Assembly: GCF_030463565.1 (NCBI RefSeq)
Contig: NC_134662.1
Coordinates: 3,658,001-3,722,000, forward strand
Source: Pelecanus crispus
Taxonomy: Eukaryota > Chordata > Aves > Pelecaniformes > Pelecanidae
DNA length: 64,000 nucleotides
Direction: 5' to 3'
In this document: positions 11,410 to 23,230 of the stretch, in pieces
How positions within the stretch are numbered: the stretch's first letter is position 1
Layout: each line of letters starts with the position of its first letter
Position numbers and translations under genes: made by a program
The notes under the pieces: generated by a model
Seen by the model: only the letters and a program-made list of their open reading frames with translations
Database searches by the model: none
What the model was told of the DNA's origin: nothing

Positions 11410-12679
11410 GGGCGCCTTGCTCATTTCCACATTTAATTAATTAGAAACTTATTCCAAACCACGAACCCACGCCGAGCGCCAGACACGCTGGAAAAGGGGC
11501 CGTATACGCCGTAAAAACCTGCCGAAGCCCCGAGCCGGCCGGGGGGGTCCCCAGGGGCTGTGGGACACCTCTCCTCCCGGCAGCCCCGGCCTCACGAGCC
11601 AGCGCCGGTAGCTCGCCCCTGCCCTGCACCTTCCCCGCCGCAGCTTCATCCTGGCCCCAGCCTGGGGAGAGCTGCGGGGGCTCGGAGCCGCCGGGAGCCT
11701 CGCCTGGCAGCTGCTCCTGGGGAGAATCCAGCTGGAAATGTGGGAGCGACAGGGACATCCAGCAGCACCGGCCTCCAAGAGACATTTGTGCCCAGCTCCG
11801 TGGGTAGAGCCAAGCCGGGGGCTACAGCCCCCGCTGATGGGACACCCCAGGGACAGGGGCACCCCCTGAATGTCCTGGCAGAGAGGGGGGACCGAGGGAG
11901 CAGCAGTGCTGGGCAGGAGGCATGGCTCCGTGGGCAAGGGGCTGGTCCCCTGGCTGCTCCTCACATACCTACGCACGCACGCACACGGATGCACACGCAC
12001 ACGGATACGCCCACACACACGCCTGCGCACGCCAAGCCTGCTCACCCCATCCCACCCAGGGAGCCCAGCGACGAGGCTCCTGGCACCAGCCCCGACGCCA
12101 TTTGCTCCATCATTGTCCAGACACCAATTCCGTGTGCCGGGATGGAGCCGGTGCTGGGGGCCGCGGCGCCGGGCAGCGGGGGCCAGTGGTACCAGCAGCT
12201 CAACCAGCCCCGCACAGGCAGGGCTGCCGGGCAGGAGGGGGACAGGGCAGCCCCACAGCGATGCCCACCCAGGCCCCTTCCCATCGCTGGGGCGAGCTGG
12301 GGGCAGCCCCAGGCAGGAGCGGGCAGCGCTGCCTGAGCCGCGTTCGGGCCCCGTCCCTCTCGGCGAGGCTGCCTGCCGGCTCCCACCCCGGCAGCATTTC
12401 ACCTCCACACGCGGAATAAACATCTTCGTGTCCAGCTGGGCAAGGGGCCCCATGCGGATGATGGAGGGGAGGCAGCGGAGGGGGGTTTGGGGCCAGTGAC
12501 TGCGAGGCCCCGCCGGGGAGGGGGATAGGGAGCCCAACTTTGGGGTGTGAGGGGCTTTGCCTCCCCCAGAGGCCAGGCACAACCAGAGGAGGGGAGTGGA
12601 GGGGCTCTGGCTTTGCCCTGGGGCTGGGGCGAGTCCGGTGCCAGGGGAGCGGGTCGGGGGCTCACGTACCCCCTCAGCA
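11410..12679 (-). other. SHC2: SHC2 3' untranslated region
   Basis: Follows the SHC2 stop on the minus strand. A minus-strand ATTAAA at 11432-11437 in an AT-rich pocket is the best nearby poly(A) signal, which gives about 1.27 kb of 3' UTR. It holds a CA/ACGC-rich simple repeat at about 11970-12030. The boundary is inferred. Confidence 0.5.
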
Positions 12680-15600
12680 TCACTGCTTCCTCCGGACAAC
12701 CTGGCGCAGGTGCAACTCGCTCTCCGCAGCCACGATGGGCTGCTCGTTCTGCTGGTGGTGGCTGATGAGGTGGCTGATGCTCTCGAACAGCACGTCCTTG
12801 GTCCTCACCTGGGGGCACAGCGGTCCTGAACCCGGGAGAGCTGCCTCCCGCACAGGGCTCCTGTGCAAACCCCCCGGCGCTTGCCCACCCTCATGGACAT
12901 CTCCCCCAGCATCCCTTCCCACCCTGCCCTTACCCCCGTCCCCCACCCCGCGCCCTGCCCTTACCACGCCCTCGGGATCCACCAGCAGTAGGTGCTTGGG
13001 CTGCCCGCTGTGCATGCCGGTCAGCACGTACTGCCCCGGGTTGGTGAGGCTGTCCCGCACCAGGAAGTCCCCGTCTGTCTGCAGGAGCCTCTCGGCGTCC
13101 CGCCGGCTCATCTTCCCGTGGTACCACGGCTCCCGTCTGAGCTGCTCCTCCGTGGGGGCGATGGGGGCTTTCCGCGTAGGGGGGCTCGGCCACTGGTCCT
13201 CAATGGGGGGACTGGTGCAGCCCCCAGCAATGCACTCGTGGAGCTTCAGGGCATCCTCGAACGGCCCTGCGGGAGCCAGGGAATGTGGGGCATCACCCGC
13301 CGGGGCACGAAGCACGGCTGGGGCACGGTGGGGACAGGGACAGGGCTGAGCGGTGGCAGCAGGACTTGGGGTTACGGCTGGACCCACCTCCAGGCCAGAC
13401 CCTGCTGCGCCTGCGCCCAGGCACGGAGGGGACGGTGCCCCCCTGCACCGGCACGGCTGCCCCATCCATGGGGCCAGGCAGGGTGGGCGGACAGGGTGCC
13501 CACCCCCAGCCCTGCCCCAAGCACGGCCCTGCTGCCCCAGCAAGGGCGGGCGAGGATGGGGCCCTGGCTCATGGCCACCCAGCCCCCAGCACGGCACTGC
13601 TCCTGGCTCTGCCAGCGCGGGCACCGCCGGGGCTGCGGCACACGGCTGGGCAGCCCGCCGGCACGGCTCAGCCCCTCTGTAGCGAGTTCTGTGCCAGACC
13701 CCCAGCCCGGTGGCTTACTCATATCAAAGAGGTCCTTTTTGGGGCTCTCCTCCGGCACCCCGCGAGCTGCTGCCTCCGGCTCCCAGGCATCCAGGCTCTG
13801 CGTGTTCACGTACATGTGCTCCTCGTAGTCCCATGGCCCCAGGGGGTGGCTGTCTGCCTGCAGGTACCCGTCGCAGGACTGGCCTGCGAGGACCGGGTAT
13901 CACCGCCAGCCCGGGCAGGGCAGAACTGTGGGGACCCCCGCGCACGGTCCCCGGGGTCCCCGCTGCGGTGGTACCTACCCTGGCTCTCCAGGTCCCAGGG
14001 TGGCCCCGGCTGGCTGCTCTGATCTCGCCTGGCTGCAAACCCACCCTGGGGAGAGGAGACAGCGAGGGTGTCGGGGGTACCTGCCTGGGACCCCCGCAGC
14101 AGGGCTGGCAGTGGTCCCAGGGGCTCACCTGGCTGGGGGAGCCGGAGCTGGAGGGCTGAGTGCGGACGTGGCCCAGGATCGTGCCGTGCCGGAGCCGGGA
14201 ATCGATCAGCCCCCCTGGGGGCGGCTCTTTCCCCGGGATGCTGTTGTAGTAATCGTGCTCGGCTGCCTCCTCATCCTCCCCCCAGGCTGACTCGTCTGCA
14301 CCCAGCACCCTGCAGCAGGGACAGCGAGCTGGGGACACCCTGCCCGGGTCAGAGCCCTCCCCTGGGGGCTCCCAGAGCGACCCCCAGCCAGGGCATGTGT
14401 CCGGGACAGGAGGTGCGGGGGCTGCGGCGGGACCCCCCCGCCTCCCTACCTGTCTGGGGGTGCCACCACCTTGGGGGGGCTGTGCAGGTACTGCTTGAAG
14501 CGCAGCTCGAAGGCCTGTCCCACCGTGCTGATGACGCTCTGCGCCAGCCCCTCGCAACACTCCAGGATGTGGCAGGCTGCGGACAGACAGACGGATGGCT
14601 CGAGTGTTTTCCCCGCGCTCTCATCACCCCTCTGGGACCACCCTGAGCTGCCCCTCGTGCCCCCTACGAGGGATCCCCTCCTCCAGCCTTCATCCCCCAG
14701 CGCATCCCTCCTCTTCCGCAGAGCTCCTGGGTGCGGGAGCCAGCATCACCTCTCTGGTTGATGGGGTCCTTGGCGACGTAGGCGACGTAGTCCGTGGTGT
14801 CCTGGGGACAGAGGGGGAGCTCAGGGCCCGCGTCCCGCTGCCGTGCAGGGAGCAGGACTGGGACCGCCGGAGCGAGGGGACAGGCTCGGCCCCAGCCCCG
14901 TGTCCTGCCCCAGGACCAGGCTGCCCCCCAATTCGGCTCAGCCATAGCATGGGCAGCCCCCGTCCCCGCTGCCCCCGGGGGACCGCAGCCAGGGGAGGGC
15001 TGGGGCGTGCGTGCCTCACCGTGTCCCCGCCGGAGGCGAAGGAGATGGATTGCATGTGGTGGTTGGCGATGATCTGCAGGGGAGACAGGGCCCGTGAGGG
15101 GGTCAGCGTGGGGGCCGCCAGCCCCCCAGCTCGCGGTGGGAGGTGGCGGGTGGCAGGGCCACCCCCGGGGATGGCTCTCACCTGGCGCGTGGTGGGGATC
15201 ATGAGGTTCAGCCCATCGACGGAGATGTTGACAGCGATGCTCATGCCAGCAAAGCGGAGGTTGCTCTTGCCCAGGATGGAGAAGAGGGCTTTGTTGGGAG
15301 CCTGACAGGGGGAGAGGAGCGGGAGGGCGATGCAGCCCCCCAGGACCAGGTTTCCTGGGGTGAAGGAGGCAAAGAGGGTCTCCCGAGAGACCCCAGGCTC
15401 TGCCCCATGAACTGGGCAGGCACCCCCAGCACCCTGTCCCATCTCCCCCCGGGAAGGAGCCCAGGGAGGGACCGCCTGGGTGCAAACTCACCTTCTTCTT
15501 CCAGATGCCCTTCACGCCCGGCACCGCCTCGTACAGTCTGTTGATGGCTTCCCTGCAAGCCACAGCCCCCAGCCAGGTTACTGCTGCAGACCCCCGGCCC

Positions 15601-17209
15601 CTTCCTGGCCACTTCCCTGCCCACGGCTCCGCGGGCTCTGGGGGCATCAGACCCCGCAGCCCCAGGCGCTGCAGCGTCCCCACGGCGCTGCCCCACGTCA
15701 CGGGCCCGTGGTACGTAAGCCCGGCCGGCGCCACCTCCCTTCTCCTCTTTCCACCCACTGATCCGCGGCAGTGCCCTTCGTCCACGTCCCCACGTGCGGG
15801 GTGGATCCCGCAGGGCAGGGACCTCCAGACCCTGGCCCCGTGCCCCCCCGTCTCCATGGGGTCCCGGGGAGGGGGAGCACCCGGGGCTGCCGGGGGGCTC
15901 CGGGTGGCAGCGGGATGCGGGAGAGCGGGACCGCGGGGCCATACCTGGTGACCTGCGTCCGGGTGTTGAAGTCGAGGGACCTCATGGAGCGCAGCACCTC
16001 GATGCACCCCATGTACTGCGGCGGGGGGACACGGGCAGAGCAGCCTCCTCCGGCCACCGCCGCCGCCAGCCCAGGGCAGGCGATGGAGAAGAGAGGAGGG
16101 GAGGAGCCGGGTGTCCGTGAGAAGGGCCCCTTCGATGCCAGCGCCGGGGCTCTCACCCCGACACCCTTTCACCCTCCACCCCAAAATTCCCCGTCGCACG
16201 CCGCGCTGAGACCCGACAAACTCATCTGCGTGCTACGGCTTGTGCCGCCCTCGTAGGGGCTGGCTGCTGCCGGGTCCTGGGGCTGCTTCCCCGGCACAAA
16301 AAGCCCCCCCGGCCCCCGGCCTCCGCCAGGCTGGTTCAGGAGGCTGCGCCCACCCTCCAAGATGTGCCAAGCGATGCGGGCAGCGTAACGGGGCTGCCCG
16401 TGACGGGGCGAAGGGGCCTGGGGGTGGCTGCCCAGGACACCCTCCGGGCTGGATCCCCGCCACGGCCCCTTGGCCGCAGTCACGGCCCTGTGGGCTCCCA
16501 CGACGCCCGTCCCAGCAGGTCCCACGGGACGTGGCAGAGCCGGCCCTGGGGCAGCCGGGGAGCGGGGAACCCGAAGCGGGGCGGGGGGCTCAGCCCGCAG
16601 CGCTCGGGCGGAGCGGGCAGACCCACCGAGCCCCGGCCCGGTGGCGATGGGGCTCCCGGCCGCCCGCCGCCACGGACACGCGTGGGGCCGGGGGGGGGGG
16701 ACACGGGGACTTACCCGGACGATGTAGGAGACGCCGGGCCCCAGCACCCGCTCGTCGGGGTGCAGCCAGCCCTGCGCCGGTTTGCGGATGAAGCTGCCCT
16801 TTCGGCTCCACTCCTCCCCGCCCGGCCGGGCCGCCTCCGCCCGCGCCGCCCGCCCCGCCGCCGCCGCCGCCCCCCGCGCCCGCCCGCCGGCCGGTAACGA
16901 GCAGGGCGCGGCGCAGAGCGGCTCGCAGGCGCCCAGCACGGCGGCCAGCGCCGAGGGGGTCCCCGCGGCCCCGCTCCCCCCCGCTCGGGTCGTTGCGGAG
17001 AGCTCCCGGCCGGCACCGGCGGGGCCGCGGCCGAGGAAACCGGCGGGGCCCGGGAACTTCCACTGCGGCATCCGCGGCAGCAGCGCGCAGAAGGTGGTGC
17101 CGGGCTCGGGCTCCTCGCCCGCCGCGGGGCAGGGAGCGGGGGTCGGCGACGGCATGGAGGCGGTCAGCGGCTCGTCGCGGAAGCGGTCATACTTGGGCTC
17201 CGGGAGCAT
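12680..17209 (-). CDS. SHC2: SHC2 (ShcB/Sck) signalling adaptor, 12 coding exons
   Basis: Coding exons on the minus strand: 17209-16715, 16015-15945, 15552-15492, 15301-15182, 15073-15020, 14801-14750, 14576-14450, 14309-14129, 14045-13979, 13883-13719, 13266-12965, 12808-12680. All have GT-AG ends and the phases join to 607 codons plus stop (human about 582). Order: N-terminal region, PTB domain from about residue 155 ([48 protein letters not shown]) to about 325, a CH1 linker with YYNSI (Tyr347/348) and YVNTQ (Tyr434), the adaptin-like KKDLFDMRPFEDAL, and a C-terminal SH2 domain from about 510 ([21 protein letters not shown] with phosphotyrosine-binding Arg535). Shc adaptors bind activated receptor tyrosine kinases through PTB/SH2 and recruit Grb2 through the phosphorylated CH1 tyrosines; SHC2 is mainly neuronal. 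The start [14 protein letters not shown] is chosen because SHC3 begins similarly; an in-frame downstream Met at 17155 is possible. Confidence 0.96.
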
Positions 17210-17340
17210 GCCCGGGGCCGCGCTCCGCTCCGCTCCGCTCCGCCGCCACCGCTCCGTTCCGCTCCGTTCCGCTCCGCCGCCGCCGCGCCGGCTCCCGCCC
17301 CCCGCCCGCTCCCCCGGGGCCGCGCCGCGCTGATGTCATG
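17210..17340 (-). promoter_or_regulatory. SHC2: SHC2 CpG-rich 5' region
   Basis: Immediately upstream of the SHC2 ATG the sequence is almost pure GC with a CCGCT/CCGTT pentamer repeat (about 17220-17275). No TATA box is seen. It is presumed 5' UTR plus CpG-island promoter, bounded upstream by a minisatellite. Confidence 0.5.
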
Positions 17341-17417
17341 GTGCGAGCGCTCCGGCCCCGCCGGCGCGGCCCCCGCCCCCCGGCCCTTCCGCACCCGCGG
17401 CCGCCCCGGGCCCCCCG

Positions 17418-18720
17418 AGCATCTCCTGGCCGCCCCAGCATCTCCGGGCCCCCCGGCATCCCCCGGCTGCCCGGCCCCCCCAGCATCCCCGGGCCCCCCA
17501 AGCATCTCCTGGACCCCCCAAGCATCCCCTGGCCCCCCCAGCATCCCCGGACCCCCCAAGCATCTCCTGGTCCACCCAGCATCTCCGGGCCCGCCGGCAT
17601 CCCCCGGCTGCCCGGCCCCCCGCAGCATCCCCGAGCCTCCCAAGCATCTCCTGGCCCCCCCAGCATCCCCGGGCCGCCCAGCATCCCCCGGCTGCCCAGC
17701 CCCCCCAGCATCCCCGGATCCCCCAAGCATCTCCTGGCCCCCCCAGCATCCCCAGACCCCCCAAGCATCTCCTGGCCACCCCAGAATCTCCGGGCCCCCC
17801 AGCATCCCCCGGCTGCCCAGCCCCCCCCAGCATCCCCAGACCCCCCAAGCATCTCCTGGCCACCCCAGAATCTCTGGGCCCCGCAGCATCCCCCGGCTGC
17901 CCAGCCCCCCCAGCATCCCCGGACCCCCCAAGCGTCTCCTGGCCCCCCCAGCATCCCCGGACCCCCCAAGCATCTCCTGGCCCCCCCAGCATCCCTGGAT
18001 CCCCCAAGCATCTCCTGGCCGCCCCAGAATCTCCGGGCCCCCCAGCATCCCCCGGCTGCCCAGCCCTCGCAGCATCCCTGGGCCCCCAGCATCCCCCAGC
18101 ATCCCCCGGCTGCTCACCCCACCCTGGCCCCCCAAGCATTTCCCGGCTGCCCCAGCATCCCCAGGCCCCCCCAGCATCCCCCGGCCACCCCAGCATCCCC
18201 AGGCCACCCTGTCATCCCTGGGCCCCCCAGCATCCCCTGGCTTCCCAGGCCCCCGGGCCCCCAGCATCCCTGGGCCCCCCAGCATCCCCCGGCCGCCCCA
18301 GCATCTCCCGGCTGCCCGCCCCCCCCGGCTCCCCAGCATGTCCGGCCGCCGGAGGATCCTTGGTCCCCCCAGGCTGTCCCAGCATCCCCCGGCCACCTGT
18401 CCCCCCCGGGCCCCCCAGCATTTCCCAGCCACCCCAGCATCCCCAGCTGCCTGGCCCCGCCAGTCCCCTCAGCATCCTCAGGCCACCTCTCACCCCCCCA
18501 GCATCCCTGCCCCCCCCAGCATCTCCTGGCTGCCCGGCTCCCCCCAGGCCTCCCCAGCATCCTCAGGCCGCCCCCCCCCCCCAGTCACCCCAGCATCCCC
18601 CGGCCTCCCCAGCATCCTCAGGCCACCTCTCACCCCCCCCAGTCACCCCAGCATCCCCCGGCCCCCCCAGCATCCTCAGGCCACCTCTCACCCCCCCCAG
18701 CATCCCCCAGCATCCCCAGC
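17418..18720. repeat. C-rich minisatellite, about 18-bp unit (AGCATCCCCGGGCCCCCC)
   Basis: About 70 imperfect copies of an 18-19 bp unit built as AGCAT + CYCC + GG + C-run, often paired as AGCATCCCC / AAGCATCTCCTGG, begin about 210 bases upstream of the SHC2 start codon. Subunits such as CCCGGCTGCCCAGC recur every few units, and the later part (18480-18720) shifts to AGCATCCTCAGGCCACC units. The plus strand is C-rich, so the SHC2-sense strand is G-rich. Long open frames on both strands in this block have only Pro/Ser/His or Gly/Trp/Cys repeats and are not genes. Confidence 0.93.
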
Positions 18721-21700
18721 CACCCTGTGCCCCCAAGGCTGTGCCCCCCCCCCGAGTCACCAGCGGGGGCTGCAGGGAGGTGGTGGTGGGAAGCACGGAA
18801 CGGGCAGGCATGGTCCCGACATTTGGGGACAGCGGGGGACGAGGCCAGCCGGAATTCTCGGCCCAGCCTGGGGCACCTGTGACCTCTGGGCACAGCTCTG
18901 CAGCCCCCACACCTGCTTGCCCCCCCCCACCCCTGTGTGCCCCTGCAACCACAGCCCGTGGGGAGGGAGCCGCTCGCACTCTGCCCCGCACCCTGGTCCA
19001 AACCCACTCGCTGTGGCCCACGGTTGAGCCGGAGGCCCCTGGGCTCGCCCCAGCCCTGCGGGTTCCCAGCTTTGCTGCGGGTGCTGCAGGGTTAACGGGC
19101 TGGGGGGGCAGTGGAGCAGGAGAGGGCTACCGCCTTCCCCCGGGAGCCGTAAGGCTGATGCACCGGCTGTTCACCGCTCACATTTTGCAATTAGCTGGAG
19201 TGGTGAGCAGGCAGCCTCTGGAAGGGGTCAGCTGCCCCCAGCTGCTGCCCTCACCCACAACGGGGACATTTTCTGCCTTTTCCACATCTTCATGGTCGAG
19301 AATGGCTCGCAGGGAGCCCCGGGGCTGGCTGGGAGGCGGGGGTGTGGGAGGCTCTGCCAGGCTTCGCTGCACAACGGGGCTGCGCTATTTCTGTGCCTCC
19401 CAGCCCAGTGGTCTTGTTCGCTCTGATTTCATTCTGCCTCCAAAGCCAGGTCTGGCTCATGCTTGTTTATATCTGTCTGGAGGGCTCAGGCAGTAAAAAG
19501 CACAATCATTTTCTTGCTTCTCTGCCAGTATCTGCAGCAAGCAGGGAAAAAAAAAACCCCAACCTTAAAAGGACTTTCTGACCTCAATCAAGTAACTTGC
19601 CCTTCCTGCAGCCCTGGGGCTGCTGCTTTTTTCCAGTGGTTTAAAGGACTCAGCCCTCCTGTCAAGCCTGGCACCAACCCACAGCATCCCGCTCACTGCA
19701 GGGCTCGGAGAGGGGCTGGGCCGTGCGTGTCCCCCCCGGCTGCGAGATGGGCGCTGAGCTGGTGCGGACAGAGCCGGGGAGTCCCGCCGGGTTTTCCTGC
19801 CGGTGCCGGGGGTGGCAGGAGCCGAGCTCAGGCGGAGGGTGCGAGCCCCGTCCCTGCAAGGCAACGGGGCGATGCTCCAGCACAACTCACACCAGCTGCC
19901 CAGCGCAGCCCTGGCAGAGCTGGGGACCAAGCCTGGAGTTGCCGCTTCCTTTCGAGTTCAGCCTCTGCCCTGGCATTTCCAGGGCTTTGCCATGGATGCC
20001 GACTCCCCAGCCCTAGCCGGGCTCCTGGCAGGCTGGGCGCAGAGAGGCGAGGAGCCGCGGGGCGAGGGGGCCCACAGCCGAAACCCACCCCGGGGCCCAG
20101 AGCGGGGCCTGCAGCTGCTCTGCCGTGCTGGGGCCCTGGGGACCCTTGCCTTTCCCCAGCCCTCCATCGCCAAAGTCATCGTAACGCCTGGGCTCTGTCC
20201 CGGCGGTGCCGGCATCACAGGCTCTTTGCAGAGCGGACGCGCTTGGCTTCAGCTGCCCGAGGAGTCTCCTTGACCGGGTGGAAACCACCCGGCTCCCCTG
20301 CCTGCGGCAGCGATGCTGCTGCGGCCGCGCAGGCGGGTGGGAGCTCTGCCCCCACGCCAACCGGCACAAACAAAACCGGAGCCTCCCCGGAGGCCGACCG
20401 TGCCCTGGGCAACGCGCGGCCGCCTTTGTCTTGCCTTCTCCTCGCTGTCTCCTGCTCCCTGGCAGGTGATGGGGTGAAAGCCAGTAATTGCTCTAAGTGC
20501 GATCAATAAATCAAGGTAATAGAATTACATTTGCTGTTGCCATATTAGGAACCGCTTCTCTTGCTCTCTCCTCTCTCCGCCCTCCCTGGTTTTGTTTTAA
20601 ACCTCCGCAGAGCACTGGAATGAGTCGGGCTCCTCTGCGCTCTCGAGGTGGCTCCAGTGGGGCCATGGCTCCCTGCCCGGCGCGGGTGGCTCTGGGTGCA
20701 CGTTCCCAAGGGCTGGGGGTTGGCCTGAGGGAAGACGCCAGGTCCCCATGGAGGTCACAGGCATTTTACCCCATGCCATGTGCATTGCACTCTGGGGACC
20801 GTGGGCATCCCGTGGCGTGGGGACGGGACCGGGCACCCCGTGGCGTGGGGATGGGAGCAAAGCCGGGCGTTCGCCTGCAGCCCAGGGGAGCTGGAGCTGC
20901 TCTCCTCTCCTCTGCAAGTCCCTGGAGGCCGGGGGATTATTTTTGTCTCGTTTGCAGCTGGTCTCAGGCTCTGGAGAGTTAGCTTCACATCAAGGGCTCT
21001 CCCCCGGCTGCTTTTAATCGTTACTCAAAGGAAAGCCTCCGTGAATAAGGGCTGGATCGCAGCCTCGGGCACTCCGTGGGCAGGGGGAGCCCCATGGCAT
21101 CTCATCACCCCATCTGCAGGGCAGCGTCCTGCCCCACCACGAGGTCCCTCCAGGCTCTCACCCCCGTCGCTGCCACACGCGCGCATGCTGGTCAGCAACC
21201 CCACGGCGCCCGGACCGAGCGATGCTGCTGGGGCGGCCAACTGGAGCGGGGAGGGGTGAGCAGGGCTGACCCTGCCCTGCCACTCTGCGGTGGCACCGAT
21301 TTGCATAACTTATTTAAACTGTGCCTAATTAATCTCCTTACACCTCTGGCACTGCTTTAGGGGAATCGACATGAAGTGCTCTCCAATGCGTGAAGGGTGA
21401 ATTAGGGGAAGGGAACGCGTGCGTGCACAACCAAGCGACTCGCCGGCGGTGCCGAGGCAGGCGCTGCTCTCCTGCCACAGCACCGGCAGCTGCACCGCAG
21501 CCCCCTGGCAGCACCGAGCCCCTCCAGCCCCGGGCCCAGCTGCCCCCTCCCCGTCTGCCCTTGGTGCCAGGCTCAGGGAAAGGGCCGGGATCCTCCCAGG
21601 AAGGCGCTCGGCTGTAACTACCCCGACCGAAGCCGGCTGAGCAGGCCACCAGCCCGGCACCGAGGGGTTGCGGTGGTGCAGGGACAACCCTTCAGCCACC

Positions 21701-22860
21701 TCCTCCTGTGCCACCACCCCCGGCGTGGCCGTGGGTCCCTGTTCAACCTTCCTGCCCCCAGCCCGGCTCCCGCTCCAGCCAGGAGGTGCCGGCAGGCACG
21801 CCGGCACATGGCCGGGAGAGCTGGCAGTGGAGCAAACCTGCCCGTCACTGTCCATCTGCCTGAGCGCCTGCAGCGACTGCAGGCCCGGCAAGAATAAGTC
21901 CGACGAGGAGGGAGCAGAGAGACGGCAGCTCTGCCCCGAGACACAGGCGGTCGGGTGGGAGAGCACAGGGGAAGCGGGGGCTTGACGCAAGCTCGGTTCG
22001 ATTTCAGATTCTTTGTGGAAACCAGAAGAAATTTTAAGCTTTTGAAAGCCAGGCAACAGGAGGGCTCAGTCGGGTCGTAGCAAGAGGGAAACTTTGGGCA
22101 GGAAAGCGGGGGCGGGCGGCGGTGCCATGTTTCTAGCTGGGCAGCCAGGAGCATCCGCAGCCTCCCCACCAGCCCTGGCAGCCGCGCAATTCACCGCCGG
22201 CGCTGCAGGACGCGGAGACCATCGGCGCTGATGCGGAGCAGGAAAAAACCGGACACCCCGAGGTAACCCACCCTTGCCCATTTAATCGTTCCGGGCAGGG
22301 AGCGGGACCCCGGCCCGGCTGCTGCATGGGCGCAGCACAGTCCCCCCACACCCGCCTGCCCCCCACGCCACGGCAGGCCGGAGCTCTACCACCGGGTCTC
22401 TCGGGCAGCCATCGGGAGCCCCTCTGGCCCCCTGCCTCCGGGATCCCGGGGTCCCCCCCGGCAACGGCAGCGCTGAAAACGGGCAGGCAGGCAGGCGGCG
22501 GGGCCCGTGGGCAGCGCAAACCTGCACCCCGCACCCCGGGCCCCGCCACCACCCCCTTAGGCTGCGACCCATGTCCCGCAGATGTGGCAGTGCCGCTCCG
22601 CCTGCCCCGGTAACCCCCGGTGCCAGCCCATCTGCCCGGCGCCGCCCCGGGCCGGGCCAGGTGTCGTTCATGCGGGGACGGGGAGGCAGCAGCCGCTCTC
22701 CCCCGGCTTCCCCACGGCGCCCCCCGGGCCCTGGGCCCCCACCGCGGGGCGGACGGCGAGGAGGCCACGCAGGCTGTCCGGGGGAGGCCCGGGGGAGGCC
22801 CGGCACATCCCGGCATGCCCCGCGCTCCGCCGCGCCGGCGCTGGCGGCGAGCGGCCCCGC
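18721..22860. other. Intergenic between SHC2 and the MFSD14-type gene
   Basis: About 4.1 kb with no recognisable exon. Most is GC-rich. Short AT-richer pockets stand out at about 19430-19580, 20480-20600 and 21280-21370 and may be non-coding elements. CpG density rises from about 22250 toward the next promoter. Confidence 0.5.
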
Positions 22861-23230
22861 CCACCCCGCCCGTCGCGCCTTGCGCTCGCTCCTCCCAACC
22901 AATCAGAGGCCGGCTCGCCTGACCGGGGGGAAGCCGAGCAGCCAATGGAGCGCGAGGGAGCGGCGGCCGGAAGTGCTCGTCAGCGCCGTTGTCCGGGCGA
23001 CGGGGGCGGGGCGGGGCGGGGCCTGCGGGCGGGCCGCCCTCCGCCGCCGCCAGCCGGGCCGCCGCCCTCGCCCCGCGGCGCCGCCCCCGCGCCCGGCAGC
23101 CCCGGGCCCGGCGCTCCCCCGCCCGGTGCGGGTCCGGGTCCGGGCCCGGGCTCGGCGCGGCGCGGCCCTCCGCCGCAGGGAGGATGGGGCAGCCGCGGAG
23201 GCCGGCGAACGGCAGCGGCCCGGCGGCGCC
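22861..23230 (+). promoter_or_regulatory. CpG-island promoter with two CCAAT boxes
   Basis: CCAAT at 22899-22903 (CCAATCAG) and 22942-22946 in a very CpG-dense block that runs into the MFSD14-type first exon. No TATA box, as expected of a housekeeping promoter. The start site lies probably between 22980 and 23150 (inference). Confidence 0.6.

Noticed and set aside
11971-12030. CA/ACGC-rich stretch as a Z-DNA or regulatory element
   Set aside because: Too short and irregular to claim more than a simple repeat in the SHC2 3' UTR.
16993-18882. Open frames of 280-629 codons, Pro/Ser/His-rich on plus and Gly/Cys/Trp-rich on minus
   Set aside because: By-products of the C-rich minisatellite upstream of SHC2; the plus-strand frame also overlaps SHC2 exon 1 antisense.
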